Positions 8,208 through 17,279 of a DNA stretch of 61,660 bases are shown piece after piece; position 1 is the first letter of the stretch; every line of letters starts with the position of its first letter. Made by a program: the position numbers and the translations under genes. The stretch comes from Paenibacillus gallinarum (GTDB taxonomy: Bacteria > Bacillota > Bacilli > Paenibacillales > Paenibacillaceae), in NCBI RefSeq assembly GCF_014836635.1, contig NZ_JACSQL010000019.1, positions 1 through 61,660 of the forward strand, read 5' to 3'. The notes beneath the pieces were generated by a model. It was given only the letters and a program-made list of their open reading frames with translations, was not told where the DNA came from and did no database searches.

Positions 8208-8435
8208 AAGACTACGTATTATTGCCCCGTACAATTAAGTTTTGATGTTATTTGTTTTTAAGCTCAGAGTCATAAAGTAAACATCCCTTCCAGTATACTC
8301 TATATATGTGCTCCGATTTTTGTGAAGTAACAGTAGAATAGATTCATATTATGGGAGTAAATATCACAATGAGTTCACTCAAATATAAAATATTCAACGT
8401 GTTCACAGGCTTCTCTCTATGAATCTTATTAACAA

Positions 8436-8452
8436 TGTTATATTTTATAACA
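8436..8452 (+). promoter_or_regulatory. TnrA/GlnR box upstream of the glutamine-type ABC operon
   Basis: TGTTA-N7-TAACA, an exact match to the TnrA/GlnR consensus TGTNA-N7-TNACA. Its centre (8444) lies about 50 bp before the predicted transcription start, the distance at which TnrA activates promoters in Bacillus. Induction under nitrogen limitation is inferred. Confidence 0.8.
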
Positions 8453-8458
8453 AAAGAA

Positions 8459-8487
8459 TTGCCTTTAGCAGAATGAGTATGTATGAT
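8459..8487 (+). promoter_or_regulatory. Sigma-A promoter of the glutamine-type ABC operon
   Basis: -35 TTGCCT (8459-8464), 17-bp spacer, -10 TATGAT (8482-8487); start expected near 8494, placing the TnrA/GlnR box at about -50. Confidence 0.65.
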
Positions 8488-8554
8488 TAAATAACTTCCA
8501 ATTCATTCCTTCATATTCCTTTTCAAACAGACGTAGCAGAAAGGATGGGATTTC

Positions 8555-9283
8555 TTGATTGAATTCAGAGGTGTACAGAAGCATTTTGGCCATTTTCATG
8601 TCCTCAAAGATATTCATCTTCACATTGAAGAAGGAGAGGTCGTTGTCATTATCGGCCCTTCTGGCTCAGGCAAAAGTACATTGCTCCGCTGCATCAATCG
8701 TCTCGAGACAATTACCGAAGGTGAACTTGTTGTCAGTGGTGTCCCTTTACATCAGAAAAAGGTGGACATCAACCTCTTTCGCCGTGACATCGGCATGGTA
8801 TTTCAACACTTCAATCTCTATCCTCACAAAAAAGTCATCGATAACATTACCCTTGCACCCATGAAGGTGCGTAAACAACCCAAAGAGCAGGCAGCCTCTA
8901 CAGCGATGAAGTATCTGACCCGAGTAGGCATTGCTGACAAGGCCGATAGTTATCCTTCCCAGTTGTCCGGCGGACAACAGCAGCGTGTAGCCATTGCAAG
9001 AGGTCTCGCTATGGAGCCGAAGATCATGCTTTTTGACGAACCCACCTCTGCGCTGGATCCCGAAATGATCGGGGAAGTTCTGGATGTTATGCGGTCTCTT
9101 GCCCACAACGGGATGACGATGGTCGTTGTTACACATGAGATGGGTTTTGCCCGCGAGGTCGCAGACCGAGTCATCTTTATGGATGAAGGACGAATTGTAG
9201 AAGAAGCCTCTGCTGCTGAATTTTTCGACAACCCAAGAGAAGAACGGGCCAAGAAATTCCTGAGCCGTCTGATTCACCACTGA
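8555..9283 (+). CDS. glnQ: Polar amino-acid (glutamine/glutamate) ABC transporter ATP-binding protein
   Basis: 242 residues from a TTG start preceded by AAAGGATGGG. It hydrolyses ATP to drive uptake of a polar amino acid. Walker A GPSGSGKST (34-42), Q-loop Gln84, signature LSGGQ (137-141), Walker B IMLFDE (157-162) and switch His194 are all intact, and the overall sequence is of the GlnQ/HisP class. It is the first gene of a four-gene unit (ATPase, binding protein, two permeases) with short gaps. The upstream TnrA/GlnR box suggests nitrogen control. Confidence 0.95.
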   Translation: MIEFRGVQKHFGHFHVLKDIHLHIEEGEVVVIIGPSGSGKSTLLRCINRLETITEGELVVSGVPLHQKKVDINLFRRDIGMVFQHFNLYPHKKVIDNITLAPMKVRKQPKEQAASTAMKYLTRVGIADKADSYPSQLSGGQQQRVAIARGLAMEPKIMLFDEPTSALDPEMIGEVLDVMRSLAHNGMTMVVVTHEMGFAREVADRVIFMDEGRIVEEASAAEFFDNPREERAKKFLSRLIHH

Positions 9284-9315
9284 GAATAATCCATTTTGAA
9301 AGGGGTCTTTACCAA

Positions 9316-10131
9316 ATGAAAAATGTATTGAAGTGGCCGTCGTTTATGTTCGTTTTGATTCTATCCCTTGTATTGTCTGGTTGTGGCGCCAGCGGTGGCT
9401 CTGGTGGGAATACCGAAGCCAAAGGCACGATCGAACAGATTAAAGAGCGCGGCAAGCTCATTGCCGGCGTGAAATACGACACCAAATTATTCGGTTTGAA
9501 AGACCCCGCAAGCGGCGAAGTCGAAGGATTTGATATTGATATTGCCAAGGCACTCGCAAAACAGATTCTTGGAGACGAAACGAAGGTAGAATTGAAGGAA
9601 GTAACGTCCAAAACGCGTATTCCAATGCTGCAAAACGGTGATATTGATCTCATCATCGCTACGATGACGATTACGGATGAACGCAAGGAACAAGTGGATT
9701 TCAGCGATGTCTATTTTGAAGCCGGGCAGTCCCTGCTTGTGAAAAATGACAGCACGATTACAGGTCTGGAAAGTCTCAGCGGTGTGAAGGTACTTGCCGT
9801 CAAAGGTTCGACTTCTGCGCAAAACATTCGCGAAAAAGCCCCGAGTGCCGAGGTACTCGAATACGACAATTATCAGGATGCCTTCACAGCCCTCAAAGCA
9901 GGTAAAGGCGAGGCTCTAACGACCGATAACATCATCTTGATCGGCATGCAGCAGACGGATAACAACTACAAGCTGGTTGGTGGAAATTTCACGAGTGAAC
10001 CTTACGGCATGGCGATTCGCAAAGGTGATACTGCCTTCGTCGAAGAGGTGAACAGTCTGCTTAAAAGCATGAAGGACAGCGGTGAATATGATACATTGCA
10101 TGAGAAATGGCTTGGCAGCAAGCCCGAGTAA
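9316..10131 (+). CDS. glnH: Glutamine/glutamate-type substrate-binding lipoprotein
   Basis: 271 residues behind GAAAGGGG. The lipobox VLSGC (Cys23) anchors it outside the membrane. The mature protein is a type II periplasmic-binding fold: EQIKERGKLIAGVKYDTKLFG, GFDIDIAKALAKQIL, IPMLQNGDIDLIIATMTIT, then the hinge and GEALTTDNIILIG. This resembles the glutamine/glutamate binding proteins GlnH/GluB. The exact ligand (Gln, Glu or Asp) is not certain, but the neighbouring genes and the TnrA/GlnR box favour glutamine or glutamate. Confidence 0.92.
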   Translation: MKNVLKWPSFMFVLILSLVLSGCGASGGSGGNTEAKGTIEQIKERGKLIAGVKYDTKLFGLKDPASGEVEGFDIDIAKALAKQILGDETKVELKEVTSKTRIPMLQNGDIDLIIATMTITDERKEQVDFSDVYFEAGQSLLVKNDSTITGLESLSGVKVLAVKGSTSAQNIREKAPSAEVLEYDNYQDAFTALKAGKGEALTTDNIILIGMQQTDNNYKLVGGNFTSEPYGMAIRKGDTAFVEEVNSLLKSMKDSGEYDTLHEKWLGSKPE

Positions 10132-10236
10132 CCCCGATTAATGATGGTTAAAACGGCGACTTCGCCTGTATTATGCTGTGCATGGGCATGGCGTTAGTCG
10201 CTGTTTCTACCTCTGGAGAACGGAGGCTTCGCGAGC

Positions 10237-10959
10237 ATGGGCAAATTGGACTTCAACGTACTAATCAAACACTCAGATCGATTCCTGGAAGGGTTCCTCA
10301 ATACCATCCAGGTGAGCATCATGGCCTTGATTGGCAGCTTTATTCTTGGTGCAATCATAGCCATCTTTCGGATATCCCCCATCAAACCGCTCAACTGGAT
10401 CGGAACGGCTTTTGTGGAGTTTATCCGTAACATCCCCCTACTGCTTGTCGTGTTTTTCTTTTATCTTGGATTACCGGCACTGGGTATTTCACTCGATGGA
10501 TTCATCTCGGGTACACTCGGTCTGACTATCTATACAGCTGCATTCATTGCGGAAGCAATCCGGGCGGGTATTCAGACGGTCCCTCGTGGACAGTTAGAGG
10601 CCGCGAGATCTTCCGGTCTGTCCTATGTACAGGCCATGAACCTGATCGTTTTACCGCAAGCGATAAAGATTGTATTGCCGTCCATTGGCAACCAGTTTAT
10701 CAATCTTGTCAAGAACTCATCCATCCTTGCGGTCGTGGCTGGCATGGATCTGATGTATTTTGCCGATCTGATCAATTCAGATACGTTCCTGCCGCTGAGC
10801 GTCTACACCATTGTTGCGCTGTTCTACCTGGTGCTCACCTTGCCGCTCAGCTTCCTAGTTCACTATATGGAACGCCGATTCGGGCAAAGTGATGCTGATG
10901 CCAGCCTTTCCAAAGTCAAACCTAAAAAGAACAATAAAGCGGGTCAGGTCACCATGTAA
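10237..10959 (+). CDS. glnM: Amino-acid ABC transporter permease (GlnM-like)
   Basis: 240 residues from the ATG after CGGAGG. About five membrane helices; the cytoplasmic EAA loop (LEAARSSGLSYVQAMNLIVLPQAIKIVLP, in part) that contacts the ATPase is complete. Belongs to the HisM/GlnP permease family. It pairs with the next gene to form a heterodimeric channel. A 105-nt gap separates it from the binding-protein gene, without an obvious terminator. The C-terminal tail is lysine-rich. Confidence 0.92.
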   Translation: MGKLDFNVLIKHSDRFLEGFLNTIQVSIMALIGSFILGAIIAIFRISPIKPLNWIGTAFVEFIRNIPLLLVVFFFYLGLPALGISLDGFISGTLGLTIYTAAFIAEAIRAGIQTVPRGQLEAARSSGLSYVQAMNLIVLPQAIKIVLPSIGNQFINLVKNSSILAVVAGMDLMYFADLINSDTFLPLSVYTIVALFYLVLTLPLSFLVHYMERRFGQSDADASLSKVKPKKNNKAGQVTM

Positions 10960-11010
10960 AACAGACATTCATCCTAAACCTTGTCCTACTACAGAAGGAG
11001 GCCGATGATT

Positions 11011-11661
11011 ATGGACTTTAGCGGGGCCTACGCATGGCCCAACCTTCGTTTCTTGCTGCAAGGATTCCTGATCACCCTGCAAGTGGCAGGTTTATCGATT
11101 GTATTCAGCTTTGTACTGGGTACGGTGCTCGGTACCGTTCGATATACCCGCATTCCCGTCCTGTCACAGATTGTGGCGGTCATCGTGGATATCATCCGGA
11201 ATCTGCCGCTGCTGCTGATCATTTTCTTCATTCATATCGTGCTGCCCCAACTGGGGATCAAAATGTCCGTCTTCTGGTCCACGGTTGTTGGACTTAGTCT
11301 TTTTGAAGGCGCCATGATCGCTGAAATTGTCCGCAGTGGACTCAAATCAGTTGAACGCGGTCAGGTGGAAGCGGCTCGTTCCTCTGGACTGAGCTACATG
11401 CAGACACTCGGCGGTATCATCATGCCCCAGGCTTTACGGCGTATGTCGCCTCCGATGGTGAGTCAGTTCATCTCCTTGTTGAAGGATACTTCACTTGCGA
11501 TCATCATCTCCCTGCCGGAGTTGATGCACAACGTGCAGATCCTCGGTGGTCAGAGTTTCGATTACGTCATCCCTGCTCTGCTACTCGCAGCCGTACTGTA
11601 CTTCGTCATCAACTACACGTTGTCCATCGTGGCACGGCGGCTTGAAGCACGAATGACTTGA
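11011..11661 (+). CDS. glnP: Amino-acid ABC transporter permease (GlnP-like)
   Basis: 216 residues, matching the usual GlnP length. AAGGAGG at 10995-11001 gives best spacing (9 nt) to the ATG at 11011; an ATG at 11005 is too close and a TTG at 10981 lies upstream of the ribosome site. Five hydrophobic segments and an intact EAA loop (VEAARSSGLSYMQTLGGIIMPQALRRM, in part). Last gene of the importer operon, followed by a strong terminator. Confidence 0.92.
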   Translation: MDFSGAYAWPNLRFLLQGFLITLQVAGLSIVFSFVLGTVLGTVRYTRIPVLSQIVAVIVDIIRNLPLLLIIFFIHIVLPQLGIKMSVFWSTVVGLSLFEGAMIAEIVRSGLKSVERGQVEAARSSGLSYMQTLGGIIMPQALRRMSPPMVSQFISLLKDTSLAIIISLPELMHNVQILGGQSFDYVIPALLLAAVLYFVINYTLSIVARRLEARMT

Positions 11662-11669
11662 CACAGCCT

Positions 11670-11717
11670 AAAGAAGACTCCAGCTCCACTTCAGCAGTGG
11701 TTTTGGAGTCTTCTTTG
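11670..11717 (+). terminator. Terminator of the glnQHMP-type operon
   Basis: 13-bp perfect stem AAAGAAGACTCCA/TGGAGTCTTCTTT just after the last stop codon. Confidence 0.9.
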
Positions 11718-11763
11718 GATTTCATTTTTGTTCACCTATATTGTTCAGATATTTAAAGCTGTT

Positions 11764-12891
11764 TTATGAAAATCGATGGATTGAAAAAGGAGAAATATTC
11801 TGTTCTGTCTTTCCTGATATAATCAATTCACTTAAAATCTGTCCAACTACACTGCTAAATTTAAAGCCATGTCCTGAGAAGCCGGATGCAATGGCAACGT
11901 TTGAATAAGTAGGATGTAAATCGATAATGAAATCTTCATCAGGAGTCATTGTATACATACAGGTTTTACCATACTTCATTTGTTGTGTAGAAGGTATGTA
12001 GTGTTGTAAAAATTGTTTTATATCAGTCGCATCTTTCTCTAGTTCATTAAATTCCAGAATGGGTTCATCTGGGTTGATTGTTTCTCCTCCATCATGCCGG
12101 CCTACTTTTAATCCAGCTCCATCGATGTTTGGAAAACCGTAAAAAATTCCTTGAGATGTCTCAAACGCAAAGGCTGGAAAATTTTCTTGATTATATACAT
12201 CTTCGTTGTCATCAAACCAAGCAAATGTTTTTCTTACTGGATTTAGAGGGAGGTTTAAGTCCAGCATGGAAAGAAGACTTCCAGACCAGGCTCCTGCTGA
12301 AACCACTAATGCATCGGCACTAAAAGTATGATCATCGGTTTTGATGGTAACTCTTTTATCATGAACTGATATTTCTTGCACTTTACTATTGGTTATGATG
12401 GTAGCACCGTTCTGCTCTGCGAGTTCTCGATATGCATCTATGCATTCCTCGCATTTCAGCACTCCTGATGTTGGCTCAAAGCAACCAATGTAATTCTCCG
12501 GTAAACTAATGCCCGGCCAACGCTTATTTACTTCATTAGAATCTAGAATCTCCAGTGCCAATGAATAGGTTGTTGAACTTGAGATGATATTCTGAATAAA
12601 ATCCGAATTTTCGTAACCTACGTTTAAAACCCCTGTTGGGAGAAATAATTGTTTTCCTGTTACTTTCTCTAAGTCATTCCACAATTCTTGGGCTTTAAGT
12701 GCCAACGGAACATATTTTACACCTTCGCCGTATGCATGCCGAATAATTCTTGTGTCTCCGTGATGACTCCCTCTATTATGAGGGGGGTTAAAAGAATCTA
12801 ATAATAACGTTCTCTTCCCACTCTTTGCTAAAAAATAACCTGCCGCCATCCCCATCGATCCTGCTCCAATTACGATTACGTCATAGTGCAT
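11764..12891 (-). CDS. solA: Monomeric sarcosine oxidase / N-methyl-L-tryptophan oxidase family
   Basis: 375 residues, GGAGGG before the ATG. An FAD-dependent amine oxidase that demethylates N-methyl amino acids, giving formaldehyde, H2O2 and glycine or tryptophan. The dinucleotide fold GAGSMG lies at 9-14; GSHHGDTRIIRHAYGEG is the family hallmark near the active site. A cysteine in YGKTCMYTMTP matches the position of the covalent flavin Cys of monomeric sarcosine oxidase. FSGHGFKFSSVVG closes the FAD site. Single-gene unit next to the nitrogen-import operon, perhaps also serving nitrogen or carbon scavenging. Sarcosine versus N-methyltryptophan cannot be decided. Confidence 0.88.
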   Translation of the reverse strand: MHYDVIVIGAGSMGMAAGYFLAKSGKRTLLLDSFNPPHNRGSHHGDTRIIRHAYGEGVKYVPLALKAQELWNDLEKVTGKQLFLPTGVLNVGYENSDFIQNIISSSTTYSLALEILDSNEVNKRWPGISLPENYIGCFEPTSGVLKCEECIDAYRELAEQNGATIITNSKVQEISVHDKRVTIKTDDHTFSADALVVSAGAWSGSLLSMLDLNLPLNPVRKTFAWFDDNEDVYNQENFPAFAFETSQGIFYGFPNIDGAGLKVGRHDGGETINPDEPILEFNELEKDATDIKQFLQHYIPSTQQMKYGKTCMYTMTPDEDFIIDLHPTYSNVAIASGFSGHGFKFSSVVGQILSELIISGKTEQNISPFSIHRFS

Positions 12892-13093
12892 TGTAAGTTA
12901 ACCCTCCTTGAAGTAGATATCTCCTTATGTACTAAGTATTGCTACAGCGTTCTTCTATATAACTAATGATCCTGACACACATATGTATATATTCTCACTT
13001 CCTTAGGAGAAGGCTTGTCTCATCATTACAATGGAAATTTAACTAAGACTACTATTAATATTGTTCTAATTTTATCACATATTGGAAATAATC

Positions 13094-13178
13094 TGACCGT
13101 TAAATTAAAAGAAAAAGCAACCAATCGCTTGAGCGGCTGCTTATTTGTTCTTATTGAACTATCCTGTCCCGTTATATT
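13094..13178. repeat. Dispersed hairpin/CCCGTTAG repeat, copy at 13.1 kb
   Basis: Left arm GACCGTTAAATTAAAAG, hairpin GAAAAAGCAACCAATC...GAGCGGCTGC, right arm TATTGAACTATCCTGTCCCGTTA. The right arm overlaps the end of the 13159-13500 gene and supplies its stop codon. On the minus strand the hairpin is followed by T5C, a terminator signature. Confidence 0.8.
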
Positions 13179-13500
13179 GAAGAATTAACTGATATATTGC
13201 AATGGAAAGTCCTAAAATACTCGCTTTCATTTTAGAAGGATGATTTCTTTTGCTTCGAAACAAGTAAAAGATAACCACTAAAAATCCTAAGGGAATCCAT
13301 AGCTCAAATACACCATCCCTTGTACCACGGGAGAAAATTGGAGTAATGGAAGCGCTAATCATAAAGTAAAAGAAAACCGTAAATCGTCTTGTTTCTAATT
13401 GCTTGCTCCATCTTACTAATAGGAAAATAATTAATATTGCGATCAGCGTTATGTGTAAAGGAGGTATGAGTATAGAAGCGTCCCCAAATTTGAATTCCAT
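13159..13500 (-). CDS. Small membrane protein of unknown function, 3' end within a repeat
   Basis: 113 residues behind GGGAGG. Three to four hydrophobic helices (about 12-30, 41-55, 68-84, 92-107). No known family. The last codons (Gln-Tyr-Asn-Gly-Thr-Gly and TAG) are encoded by the right arm of the dispersed repeat, so the native C-terminus may have been replaced. Confidence 0.5.
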   Translation of the reverse strand: MEFKFGDASILIPPLHITLIAILIIFLLVRWSKQLETRRFTVFFYFMISASITPIFSRGTRDGVFELWIPLGFLVVIFYLFRSKRNHPSKMKASILGLSIAIYQLILQYNGTG

Positions 13501-13827
13501 TCTGCTTTAGCCTCCCTTCTATTTTCCACTTTACCCAGTTAACTAAGAAACAATTGCTCATTATAAACAACGTGGAAAGATAGAAAGGGTTCCATTTTAA
13601 ATTCAAAGATCCTGCGCACTTAGTCCGGTTCCTTGATCGTGAAATAGATCATAATGTATCCATTCTTGTGCTGAATCTAATTAATCAAACTCATTTCTCC
13701 TACGGTGAATTCTGTGATTTAATTCTGATCAGTAGTGGTAATAGCTAGAGATAGTCAATACTCAATATTTTATACTCAGATTTGTTACATCAATAATTGA
13801 TCCACCGTATATGAAAGGAAGGATATC
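13501..13827. other. Intergenic region, no gene seen
   Basis: 327 bases of AT-rich DNA between divergent genes; presumably holds promoters for both. No hairpin or conserved frame stands out. AAAGGAAGG before 13828 is the ribosome site of the next gene. Confidence 0.3.
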
Positions 13828-14181
13828 ATGAAAAGAGAAGAAATTTTCGAACATGTTAAAGAGAAGTACAACACAACACCAGACTACCCATGGGATAAAC
13901 TTCCTGATTATGCAGTTCTCCGTCATGACGAAAATGACAAGTGGTATGGTTTAATTATGAATGTAGAGAAAAATAAGCTTAACTTAGATGGAGATGACAA
14001 GGTAGATATCTTGGATATAAAGTGTAAGCCTGAGTTCGTTGGATCACTCCAAAAAGAAGAAGGATTTTTACCTGCATATCATATGAACAAAGAACATTGG
14101 ATTAGTGTAGTGCTACACAAGCAAACAAAGAAAAAGATAATGGAGTTGCTTGATGAAAGCTACAAATTGACGAAAGAATAA
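13828..14181 (+). CDS. MmcQ/YjbR family protein
   Basis: 117 residues, single small domain with the CyaY-like fold. Recognised from YAVLRHDENDKWYGLIM, LDIKCKPEF, LPAYHMNKEHWISVVLH and the closing LLDESYKLT. Members are described as DNA-binding or of unknown function. A second member lies at 17280-17612, so this 4-kb stretch carries two paralogues. Alone on its strand, with a strong terminator behind it. Confidence 0.85.
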   Translation: MKREEIFEHVKEKYNTTPDYPWDKLPDYAVLRHDENDKWYGLIMNVEKNKLNLDGDDKVDILDIKCKPEFVGSLQKEEGFLPAYHMNKEHWISVVLHKQTKKKIMELLDESYKLTKE

Positions 14182-14203
14182 TAATTAACAAACTACCTTA
14201 AAA

Positions 14204-14257
14204 TAAAAACAGTAGTAGTTATCGGATTTGTTTGATCCTTAACTACTACTGTTTTTG
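14204..14257. terminator. Bidirectional terminator
   Basis: Perfect stem AAAAACAGTAGTAGTTA/TAACTACTACTGTTTTT between the convergent YjbR-like gene and OYE gene. Confidence 0.9.
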
Positions 14258-14261
14258 ATTT

Positions 14262-15356
14262 TTAGAGATCTATTTCAAAATCCTTAATGGTTGCATCAGG
14301 TCTCAAAACTTTATCATCCAGTTCTGATAATGCCTCTCCACGTTGTACTTTATTTACCCAGTTATGATTAGCAAGGGCACCTTTTCCTAAGGCAACAAGA
14401 TCAGCTTGATCTTGTCCAATCATATCAGATGCTTTATCGGGATCTTCAAGTTGACCGTTTGCTATAATTGGAATTCCAGAGTACTTTTTAGCTAGTTTAA
14501 CAAGCGATTCACCCTGAGAAAAGGCCGGTTGCCATGCTTGATATTCAGTGATGTGAATATAATCTAACTCCGTTTTTCCTAGTTCACTAAATATCACCCT
14601 AGCATCCTCTTCTGCTCCAGACCATTTATGCAGATAATCATTAGCTTTACCTTGTGAAATTCGAATACCTACCACAAAACTAGCCCCAACTACTTCTCGA
14701 ATTGCATTGGCTACTTGAACCAATAACCGAACTCGGTTTTCAGGGTTTCCCCCGTATTCATCCGTCCGCAGATTTGTATAATCAGTCAAAAACTCATCTA
14801 GTAAGTATCCGTTCGCGCCATGGATCTCTACCCCATCAAACCCTATGGCTTTTGCACGTACTGCTGAGTTTACAAAACCTTGGATAACTTCATCGATATC
14901 CGATTTTGTGGCAGCGCGTGGAGTTGAGAATGATGTTGCACCGCCATAAAAGAACAACGGATCTCCTTTAGGAAGTACCGCCGAAGGAGCAAGATTAGTA
15001 GTTTTAAAACGATTGCCTTGCGATATGGCCCCAGCGTGTTGGAGTTGAACGAAGATTAATGCACCTTCTTCATGAACAGCATCTACTACCTGTTTCCAAG
15101 CATCAGCTTGCTCTTCATTCACTAAGCCTGGCTGATTAAAATAACACTGACTGTGCACTTCATCCGTGTAAGTTCCCTCTGTAATAATAAAGCCGAAACC
15201 GCCCCTAGCAAAAGAAGCATAATACTTAGACATCTGCTCAGTAGCTAGTCCCTCCGGTGTAGCACTAGTACGCGTCAAAGGAGCAACCCCCACACGATTC
15301 TTCAATAATTTAGTCCCAATCTGTACGCTCTCAAACAATTTTTTGTGTTGTGTCAT
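14262..15356 (-). CDS. NADH:flavin oxidoreductase / old yellow enzyme family
   Basis: 364 residues from the ATG at 15356 behind AAGGTGAG (a GTG at 15371 would add five residues). FMN barrel motifs: NRVGVAPLTR, FVQLQHAGA, PSAVLPKG, EIHGANGYLLDEF, DEYGGNPENR, the C-terminal glycine-asparagine phosphate loop (IIANGQL) and ALGKGALAN. Full length, including the loop missing from the OYE at 3.4 kb. Reduces activated C=C bonds using NAD(P)H. Cytoplasmic, single-gene unit. Confidence 0.92.
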   Translation of the reverse strand: MTQHKKLFESVQIGTKLLKNRVGVAPLTRTSATPEGLATEQMSKYYASFARGGFGFIITEGTYTDEVHSQCYFNQPGLVNEEQADAWKQVVDAVHEEGALIFVQLQHAGAISQGNRFKTTNLAPSAVLPKGDPLFFYGGATSFSTPRAATKSDIDEVIQGFVNSAVRAKAIGFDGVEIHGANGYLLDEFLTDYTNLRTDEYGGNPENRVRLLVQVANAIREVVGASFVVGIRISQGKANDYLHKWSGAEEDARVIFSELGKTELDYIHITEYQAWQPAFSQGESLVKLAKKYSGIPIIANGQLEDPDKASDMIGQDQADLVALGKGALANHNWVNKVQRGEALSELDDKVLRPDATIKDFEIDL

Positions 15357-15445
15357 AGTAGTTGCACTCACCTTAACTAAAAATTTATTATATAGCCCAA
15401 TTCACATTTGACCATTTAACATGATCGATTTTCACACTTTCCCCT

Positions 15446-16210
15446 TCATGGGATACTCTTCAAATGAATCTCGGGTTGATACCATCTAGAAAGCTCATTC
15501 TTTTGAAATAATAGAGGCATCCCTAAACGCTCCGATCGCTTCCCTTTTAAACCATCGCCAATGTTAAGTGAATCAATGTAAATTCGATCAACAATCCCCT
15601 TTAACTTTTCAGGGAAATCCGGGGTGAACGGTAATAGAGGAGATATGGAAGCTTGAGTTGGGACTCCTGCAGTGTGGATGTTTTTGAGACTTTTTAATCT
15701 GAGATTGATTCCAGGAGCAAAAGGTGAGAAAGTGCGTTTTATATCTTCTCGATCTGTTTCAATCGTCATAGAGACTAGTAACTCACAACGTTCCTGAAGC
15801 TTCAATAGGATATCAAGATCTCTTTCCACCAAAGGACTTCTTGTTTGGATCTGAAGGAAATCAGGCGGAGATTCAATCATCTCCCTTAATATCTTTCTTG
15901 TCATTTCTACTTTGCGTTCAATAGGCTGGTAAGGATCTGTTGCAGTAGACATAAAAATGTTAATTGATTTATTCTTCCTGCGAAGATTTTTGATTTCTTT
16001 TTTATAGTTTTCGGCAGCATTGATTTTAATGTTGATCCATTCTCCCCAGGGGATATCTTTGTACTTTTGAATCGGCATTTCTCTCACATAACAGTAGGAA
16101 CATCCAAAAGCACAACCGCTATAAGGGTTAAGTGAGTGAGTAAACCCGACTGTAGACTCTCCTTTGGTTTCACTCAATATTTTTTTAGCTATCGTATTAT
16201 TAATCTCCAC
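15446..16210 (-). CDS. Radical SAM protein, spore-photoproduct-lyase-like (Rv2578c type)
   Basis: 254 residues from GTG, preceded by GAGGTG. The 4Fe-4S cluster motif CX3CX2C is Cys33, Cys37 and Cys40 (SGCAFGCSYCYVRE). MSTATDPYQPIERK and LLVSMTIETDRED are typical of the SPL-like radical SAM proteins that generate a deoxyadenosyl radical from S-adenosylmethionine. The substrate of this subgroup is unknown to me. Divergent from the AraC gene at 16293. Confidence 0.85.
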   Translation of the reverse strand: MEINNTIAKKILSETKGESTVGFTHSLNPYSGCAFGCSYCYVREMPIQKYKDIPWGEWINIKINAAENYKKEIKNLRRKNKSINIFMSTATDPYQPIERKVEMTRKILREMIESPPDFLQIQTRSPLVERDLDILLKLQERCELLVSMTIETDREDIKRTFSPFAPGINLRLKSLKNIHTAGVPTQASISPLLPFTPDFPEKLKGIVDRIYIDSLNIGDGLKGKRSERLGMPLLFQKNELSRWYQPEIHLKSIP

Positions 16211-16292
16211 GTTTCACCTCAGCTGCTTTTCATAATCAGTATTAAGATGGTATGATCATTTTAGGTCATTTTATATTGGGAATAAAGGCGTA

Positions 16293-17258
16293 ATGAGGAA
16301 TAAAAATGACATATATCGGACATTTCATGATTTATATAAACACAACGGAAAGGAAATGTACATTATGTTTCCCAAACCAAATGAGAAAGTAAATATAGAA
16401 CCCCTGAAGTATAAACCACCATTACCATATACATATGATTTAGAAATTTTTAGCTTCTCTGACTTAAAAGAACGTACGCCCGAAGGAAGAATGTATGTAC
16501 CTTATCGCTATGAATTCTATATGCTTATATGTGTAACTCAGGGAAAGTGTAATCAATGGATAGACTTCGAACCGATTTCATGTCAACCAGGGACTGTAAT
16601 TGCTGTATCCCCGAGTCAAGTTCATAACTTTGGGCACGATGAGGATTGGGAAGGTTGGATCATTCTGTTTCGTTCTGAATTTCTTATTCCTGCGACTTCG
16701 ACTTTTAACGAACATAAATTAGCATTTGACATGGAAAGGTTACCAAAAATTCTGACTCTAAACGATACCGAGTTATCTCGAGGGGTTGATTCAATTGTAA
16801 GAATGGCACAGGACGCATCGATTATAGGGACAGAGGATGATATTCATATGCTGTTACGGTATCAGCTTTATGCTTTTATGGCTTGGCTTAATGTTCTGCA
16901 TAAACAAAAATACATTCAAGAATCAAAATCTCAAATATCACAGCGTTTCAGATCCTTTCAGAAGCTTGTGGAAAAACACTTTACTGAGTGGGGTCATGTC
17001 AGTGACTACGCTATTCATTTGAACTGCACAGAAAAAACGTTAACTCGAGCAACAATGAAGGCTACTGGGATGAGTGCCAAAGCATTTATATCTGCTCGAA
17101 TTGTTCTAGAGGCAAAGAGATTGCTTGTTCATACGGATTACTCCATTAGTGAAATTTCAGAAAAACTTAACTTTAAGGAGACCACACACTTCAGTAAATT
17201 TTTCAAAAAGGAAACGGGCTGCAAACCTTCAGATTTTAGGGCCGAATTCAAACATTAA
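16293..17258 (+). CDS. AraC-family transcriptional regulator
   Basis: Up to 321 residues. An N-terminal cupin-like sensor domain (LICVTQGKCNQWIDFEPISCQPGTVIAVSPSQVHNF in part) and a C-terminal double helix-turn-helix: DYAIHLNCTEKTLTRATMKATGMSAKAFI and ISEISEKLNFKETTHFSKFFKKETGCKPSDFR (parts). The first ATG at 16293 has AAAGG close by; the ATG at 16365 has AAAGGAAATG at better spacing, so the protein may start there. It is 21 nt from the following YjbR-like gene, likely one operon. Confidence 0.87.
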   Translation: MRNKNDIYRTFHDLYKHNGKEMYIMFPKPNEKVNIEPLKYKPPLPYTYDLEIFSFSDLKERTPEGRMYVPYRYEFYMLICVTQGKCNQWIDFEPISCQPGTVIAVSPSQVHNFGHDEDWEGWIILFRSEFLIPATSTFNEHKLAFDMERLPKILTLNDTELSRGVDSIVRMAQDASIIGTEDDIHMLLRYQLYAFMAWLNVLHKQKYIQESKSQISQRFRSFQKLVEKHFTEWGHVSDYAIHLNCTEKTLTRATMKATGMSAKAFISARIVLEAKRLLVHTDYSISEISEKLNFKETTHFSKFFKKETGCKPSDFRAEFKH

Positions 17259-17279
17259 AAAGTAAACGAGGTTATCAAT

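Noticed and set aside
8747..9280. Long minus-strand frame opposite the ABC ATPase gene
   Set aside because: Antisense shadow of a strongly conserved coding sequence; protein composition is not plausible.
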